This document shows positions 4,781 through 7,167 of a DNA stretch of 7,167 nucleotides, one piece after another. The translations under genes were made by a program, and so were the position numbers. Numbering within the stretch: position 1 is the first letter of the stretch; each line of letters starts with the position of its first letter. The DNA comes from Lachnospiraceae bacterium (GTDB taxonomy: Bacteria; Bacillota; Clostridia; Lachnospirales; Lachnospiraceae), in contig CAAGRM010000080.1 of NCBI GenBank assembly GCA_900772675.1, positions 1 to 7,167 on the forward strand, written 5' to 3'. Under the pieces are notes generated by a model, which ran no database searches, had not been told where the DNA came from, and saw only the letters and a list, made by a program, of their open reading frames with translations.

Positions 4781-5941
4781 TCAGAACTCATCTGCCATAA
4801 AGCAGTACAGCGGAAGTGGGAACCAGTCCGACGGAACGGTCTTCCAGACCTCCTGCGGCACCTTGTTTCCTATGCGCGCAAGCGGAGAAAGAAGAAGTTC
4901 CTGTGCCGCTTCCCGGTTCAGGACAACAGCTCCCGGATGTGCCTCTCTTGTCACGGTCACCGCACCGTTTTTTACCATTACGGTCACCGGCTGGTCTTCT
5001 ATGACCGCAGACCACGTTCCATCACCGATTCTCATCGTTTCCGCCTTGAGCGTCAAAAGCGCTTCTACAACATTTGCGAAATCGAAAATACGGTACATGG
5101 CAGATCCGCAGCGCTCTTTTGTAAAATTCTCGCAGATTTCGGAAAGTGCAGCTGCTTTTTTTGTCTCATAGACAGGTACGGAAATAAAAAGGCAGTCCTG
5201 CCCGCTTTCTCGCAGATATGCTGAAAGTGCCGGTACATAATCTGCTTCCCGAAGGAACTCCGCCTCGACAATTCCGTTATCTCCGCTTACTGAAAAATAT
5301 CCGATCCGCTCTTTGTTTTTCCAGACACCGATGGTCTTTTCCCCGAATGTTTTTAAACTCGCCACCACATCATCCCGCACAACATAAAGCGGTTTTGCCT
5401 CGTTCAGCCTCTGTGCAAATGCCACTGCGTCATCGTTTTTTTCTTCCGTGAACAGCGGTGCAAAGGTATACTCCGACAGGACATCGTTTTTCCAGGTATG
5501 GCGCACATTTGCCGTATCCAGACAGAATGTATACTTTTCACTGCCCGGTGTAAATCCAAAATATGCATAACGCTGCCGCTGGCCGTCCAGTGCCAGCAGG
5601 TCACAGTTCCCGTCAAGTTCTGCAATCCAGTCATTAAGAAGCCGTTTCATATGGCCTTCTCCTCTTGCTTTCGGATGTACGGAAACACTTCCCACATATC
5701 CTACGCGAAGCAGCCTGCCCCCTGCTGCTAATTGCTGCGGAAGTACCGCAATTTCTGCCCGAATCCTGCCATTTTCCGCAACGGCAACCCGGTGAATCCG
5801 CGCCATTTCCGGTCCTGCCTGGTAAACTTTTGGAATCAGCTGTTCAAAGTCGTGCGGTCGGTGTGCTGTGCTGAACACATAATTAGCAAGCTCAATGCAA
5901 TCCTCCCACTCCTCCGCCCTTGCAAGCCTGTACTCTGTCAT
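4781..5941 (-). CDS. Eis-like GNAT N-acetyltransferase with C-terminal SCP2-type domain
   Basis: A 386-residue protein with the Eis three-part layout: an N-terminal GNAT domain (about 1-140), a second GNAT-like domain (about 150-285) and a C-terminal sterol-carrier-like domain (about 286-386, opening 'YRIFDFANVVEAL' and containing 'IGDGTWSAVIED'). The acetyl-CoA pyrophosphate loop is seen in 'VGSVSVHPKARGEGHMKRLL' (83-102). 'RYAYFGF' (124-130) supplies the tyrosine equivalent to the Eis general acid (Y125 by position). As in mycobacterial Eis, the chain ends in phenylalanine ('MADEF', F386), whose carboxylate acts as the base in Eis. Such enzymes acetylate amines on antibiotics, polyamines or protein lysines; the substrate here is unknown. 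AGGAGG lies 10 nt ahead of the ATG. It has its own promoter (6020-6048), a leader hairpin, and acylphosphatase downstream. Confidence 0.88.
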   Translation of the reverse strand: MTEYRLARAEEWEDCIELANYVFSTAHRPHDFEQLIPKVYQAGPEMARIHRVAVAENGRIRAEIAVLPQQLAAGGRLLRVGYVGSVSVHPKARGEGHMKRLLNDWIAELDGNCDLLALDGQRQRYAYFGFTPGSEKYTFCLDTANVRHTWKNDVLSEYTFAPLFTEEKNDDAVAFAQRLNEAKPLYVVRDDVVASLKTFGEKTIGVWKNKERIGYFSVSGDNGIVEAEFLREADYVPALSAYLRESGQDCLFISVPVYETKKAAALSEICENFTKERCGSAMYRIFDFANVVEALLTLKAETMRIGDGTWSAVIEDQPVTVMVKNGAVTVTREAHPGAVVLNREAAQELLLSPLARIGNKVPQEVWKTVPSDWFPLPLYCFMADEF

Positions 5942-5967
5942 GTTGTAAAAACCTCCTAAAGCATCCT

Positions 5968-6000
5968 AATGTACTCTCGGAATCTTTCTGGGAGTACATT
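5968..6000 (-). promoter_or_regulatory. Hairpin or palindrome in the leader of the GNAT-acyP transcript
   Basis: AATGTACTC-N15-GAGTACATT, 9-bp perfect arms (5968-5976 and 5992-6000). It lies between the predicted promoter and the ribosome site AGGAGG (5952-5957), with its 3' foot 10 nt upstream of that site. It may act as RNA structure in the leader or as a downstream operator. No U-run follows on the minus strand, so it is not a terminator for that direction. Confidence 0.55.
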
Positions 6001-6019
6001 CCCATTTTGTTTTTCTTTT

Positions 6020-6048
6020 ATCCTAACGGATTTTTTCATATTTGTCAC
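6020..6048 (-). promoter_or_regulatory. Probable sigma-A promoter for the GNAT-acyP unit
   Basis: On the minus strand, GTGACA (6043-6048, 5/6 to consensus), a 17-nt spacer, then TAGGAT (6020-6025, 4/6). It lies just downstream of the copper ATPase terminator and would give a leader of about 70 nt containing the 5968-6000 hairpin. Confidence 0.5.
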
Positions 6049-6092
6049 GAATTTTTCGAAAAGAATCTTATTTTTTCACTGTTTTCAGTCGA

Positions 6093-6132
6093 AAAGCGGC
6101 GCATACGGATCTTTCACCGCATGCGCCGCTTT
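6093..6132 (-). terminator. Intrinsic terminator of the copper ATPase gene
   Basis: A perfect 12-bp GC-rich inverted repeat, AAAGCGGCGCAT/ATGCGCCGCTTT, with a further CGG/CCG pair in the loop. It begins 18 bp after the ATPase stop. The 3' arm ends in TTTT on the minus strand, fitting a Rho-independent terminator. The plus strand also ends in CTTTGCTTTTT, so it may work both ways. Confidence 0.85.
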
Positions 6133-6150
6133 GCTTTTTCAAGCTGTCTG

Positions 6151-7167
6151 TTATGCAATTCCTTTTACGGTGTAATCCTGTGCTTCCACCGCATTTTTCA
6201 GGACATCATCCGACACCGGAGCGGTCAGTGTTACGACTGCTGTTCCTTTTTCATGGCTTACTTCTGCCGATGCAACACCCTCAATGGCTTCCAGTGTTTT
6301 TTTCACTCTCGCCTCGCAGTGGCCGCACATCATACCCTCGATTGTCATTGTTTTTACCATTCCCTGTTCTGTTGTCATGTTCAGATCCTCCTTAGAAACC
6401 TCATGTTTGATTTTTTTATCTTTTGACGCGTCGTGCATCCGAAACAGGTTCAGACGCAGGGCGTTTGTCACAACGCAAAAGCTCGAAAGGCTCATTGCCG
6501 CCGCACCGAACATCGGGTTCAGCTTTAAGCCAAAGAGCGGAATCCACACACCGGCTGCCAATGGAATACCGATGATATTGTAGATGAATGCCCAGAACAG
6601 ATTCTCATGAATGTTCCGGAGTGTGGCGCGGCTTAAGCGAATGGCCGCAGGCACATCCAAAAGACGGCTTTTCATCAGAACAACATCTGCCGCATCGATC
6701 GCAATATCGGTTCCGGCTCCGATAGCAATTCCGATATCCGCACCGGTAAGCGCCGGTGCATCGTTGATACCGTCTCCCACCATGGCTACTGTTCCTTTTT
6801 CTTTCAGGCGATGGATCACTGCCGCTTTTCCATCCGGCAGAACGCCTGCAATCACTTCATCCACACCCGCCTGCTTGCCGATCGCCCGTGCGGTTCTCTC
6901 GTTGTCTCCGGTCAGCATAACGACACGGATTCCCATGTTCTGCAGCTCTTTTACCGCACGCGGGCTGTCTTCTTTGATGACATCCGCAACAGCGATCATA
7001 CCAAGTATTTTTCCGTTCTCGGCAAAAAACAGCGGTGTTTTTCCTTCTTCGGAAAGCTTTTCGGCCTGTTCTTCCATCTTTTTTGAAAGAACTGCTTTTT
7101 TTAAGATCAGCGCCCGATTTCCTCCGATGAGTTCTTTTCCGTTTCGCTTTGCAGTCAGACCATTTCC
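6151..7167 (-). CDS. copA: Copper-exporting P1B-1-type ATPase (CopA), 3' part, with C-terminal HMA domain
   Basis: The last 338 residues of a gene entering from the right edge, pumping Cu+ out across the cytoplasmic membrane. From the edge: the end of the nucleotide-binding domain with 'GNGLTAKRNGKELIGGNRAL', then the phosphorylation-domain motifs 'TGDN' (86-89) and 'GDGINDAPALTGAD' (131-144). Two transmembrane segments follow with the Cu+ signatures: N(x)6YN(x)4P ('YNIIGIP', about 196-202) and P(x)6MxxSS(x)5N ('MSLSS', 225-229). A charged linker of about 35 residues then leads to an HMA domain with 'GMMCGHC' (C281, C284). The phosphorylated DKTG aspartate, the CPC helix and any N-terminal metal-binding domain lie outside the window. 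The linker encodes a strong internal ribosome site and ATG. A strong terminator follows. Copper (or silver) specificity is well supported by the membrane motifs. Confidence 0.96.
   Translation of the reverse strand, partial: GNGLTAKRNGKELIGGNRALILKKAVLSKKMEEQAEKLSEEGKTPLFFAENGKILGMIAVADVIKEDSPRAVKELQNMGIRVVMLTGDNERTARAIGKQAGVDEVIAGVLPDGKAAVIHRLKEKGTVAMVGDGINDAPALTGADIGIAIGAGTDIAIDAADVVLMKSRLLDVPAAIRLSRATLRNIHENLFWAFIYNIIGIPLAAGVWIPLFGLKLNPMFGAAAMSLSSFCVVTNALRLNLFRMHDASKDKKIKHEVSKEDLNMTTEQGMVKTMTIEGMMCGHCEARVKKTLEAIEGVASAEVSHEKGTAVVTLTAPVSDDVLKNAVEAQDYTVKGIA
6376..6393 (-). promoter_or_regulatory. Internal ribosome site and start codon inside copA, ahead of the HMA domain
   Basis: On the minus strand AAGGAGG (6387-6393) lies 8 nt ahead of an in-frame ATG (6376-6378). 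Starting here would give a 75-residue product (6151-6378) made of a short leader plus one complete HMA domain with 'GMMCGHC', the size and content of a CopZ copper chaperone. The frame is continuous with the ATPase, so the site sits within the Lys-Glu-Asp-Leu-Asn codons of the linker. Whether it is used cannot be told from the sequence. Confidence 0.45.

Noticed and set aside
6048..6092. Short palindromes CGAA-TTT-TTCG and ACTG-TTTT-CAGT upstream of the GNAT promoter
   Set aside because: The arms are only 4 bp in AT-rich DNA and are expected by chance.
5920..6426. A 168-codon open frame on the plus strand across the copA-GNAT intergenic region
   Set aside because: It runs through the terminator, promoter and ends of two clear minus-strand genes. 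Its Phe/Cys/His-rich composition is typical of antisense to T-rich DNA.

Overview
The window looks like ordinary chromosome from a low-to-moderate GC Gram-positive anaerobe of the class Clostridia, most likely a Lachnospiraceae-type gut Firmicute. This is inferred from gene content (a YlmC/YmxH-family sporulation-associated protein divergent from nrdR, a DUF3786-like protein, a YqeG-type HAD phosphatase, a Cu+-ATPase with a C-terminal HMA domain), from strong AGGAGG-type ribosome binding sites and from T-rich intergenic DNA. I see no tRNA, rRNA, CRISPR array, insertion sequence or phage gene.

Layout. Seven complete genes and two partial ones are present, and all but one lie on the minus strand. 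Read in the minus direction (right to left): (1) the 3' part of a copper-exporting P1B-type ATPase, cut by the right edge, with an appended heavy-metal-associated domain, ending at a strong hairpin terminator (6093-6132); (2) a promoter and hairpin-bearing leader, then an Eis-like GNAT acetyltransferase (4781-5941) and an acylphosphatase (4453-4740); (3) a convergent hairpin (4403-4446) shared with the only plus-strand gene, the small Cys-rich YlmC/YmxH-family protein (4178-4429); (4) a 169-bp divergent promoter region and nrdR (3556-4008), followed by a DUF3786-like gene (2859-3494); (5) a 201-bp AT-rich region with an extended -10 promoter, then Si-type citrate synthase (1299-2657), a patatin-like phospholipase (333-1220) and the 5' part of a YqeG-family HAD phosphatase (1-293, cut by the left edge).

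The genes do not form one pathway. They group into short transcription units: copper export; GNAT plus acylphosphatase; nrdR (repressor of ribonucleotide reductase genes) plus a DUF3786 protein; and citrate synthase plus patatin plus YqeG. The last group links carbon entry into a (probably partial) TCA route with two unrelated housekeeping-type hydrolases, probably by read-through.

The most interesting signal is inside the copper ATPase gene. A full AAGGAGG Shine-Dalgarno sequence lies 8 nt before an in-frame ATG, exactly ahead of the C-terminal HMA domain. Internal initiation there would give a free 75-residue CopZ-like copper chaperone from the same gene, or the site may be a relic of a copA-copZ fusion. 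Several hairpins in leaders or between genes are the other points worth checking. I found no strong evidence of a wholly new multi-gene system.
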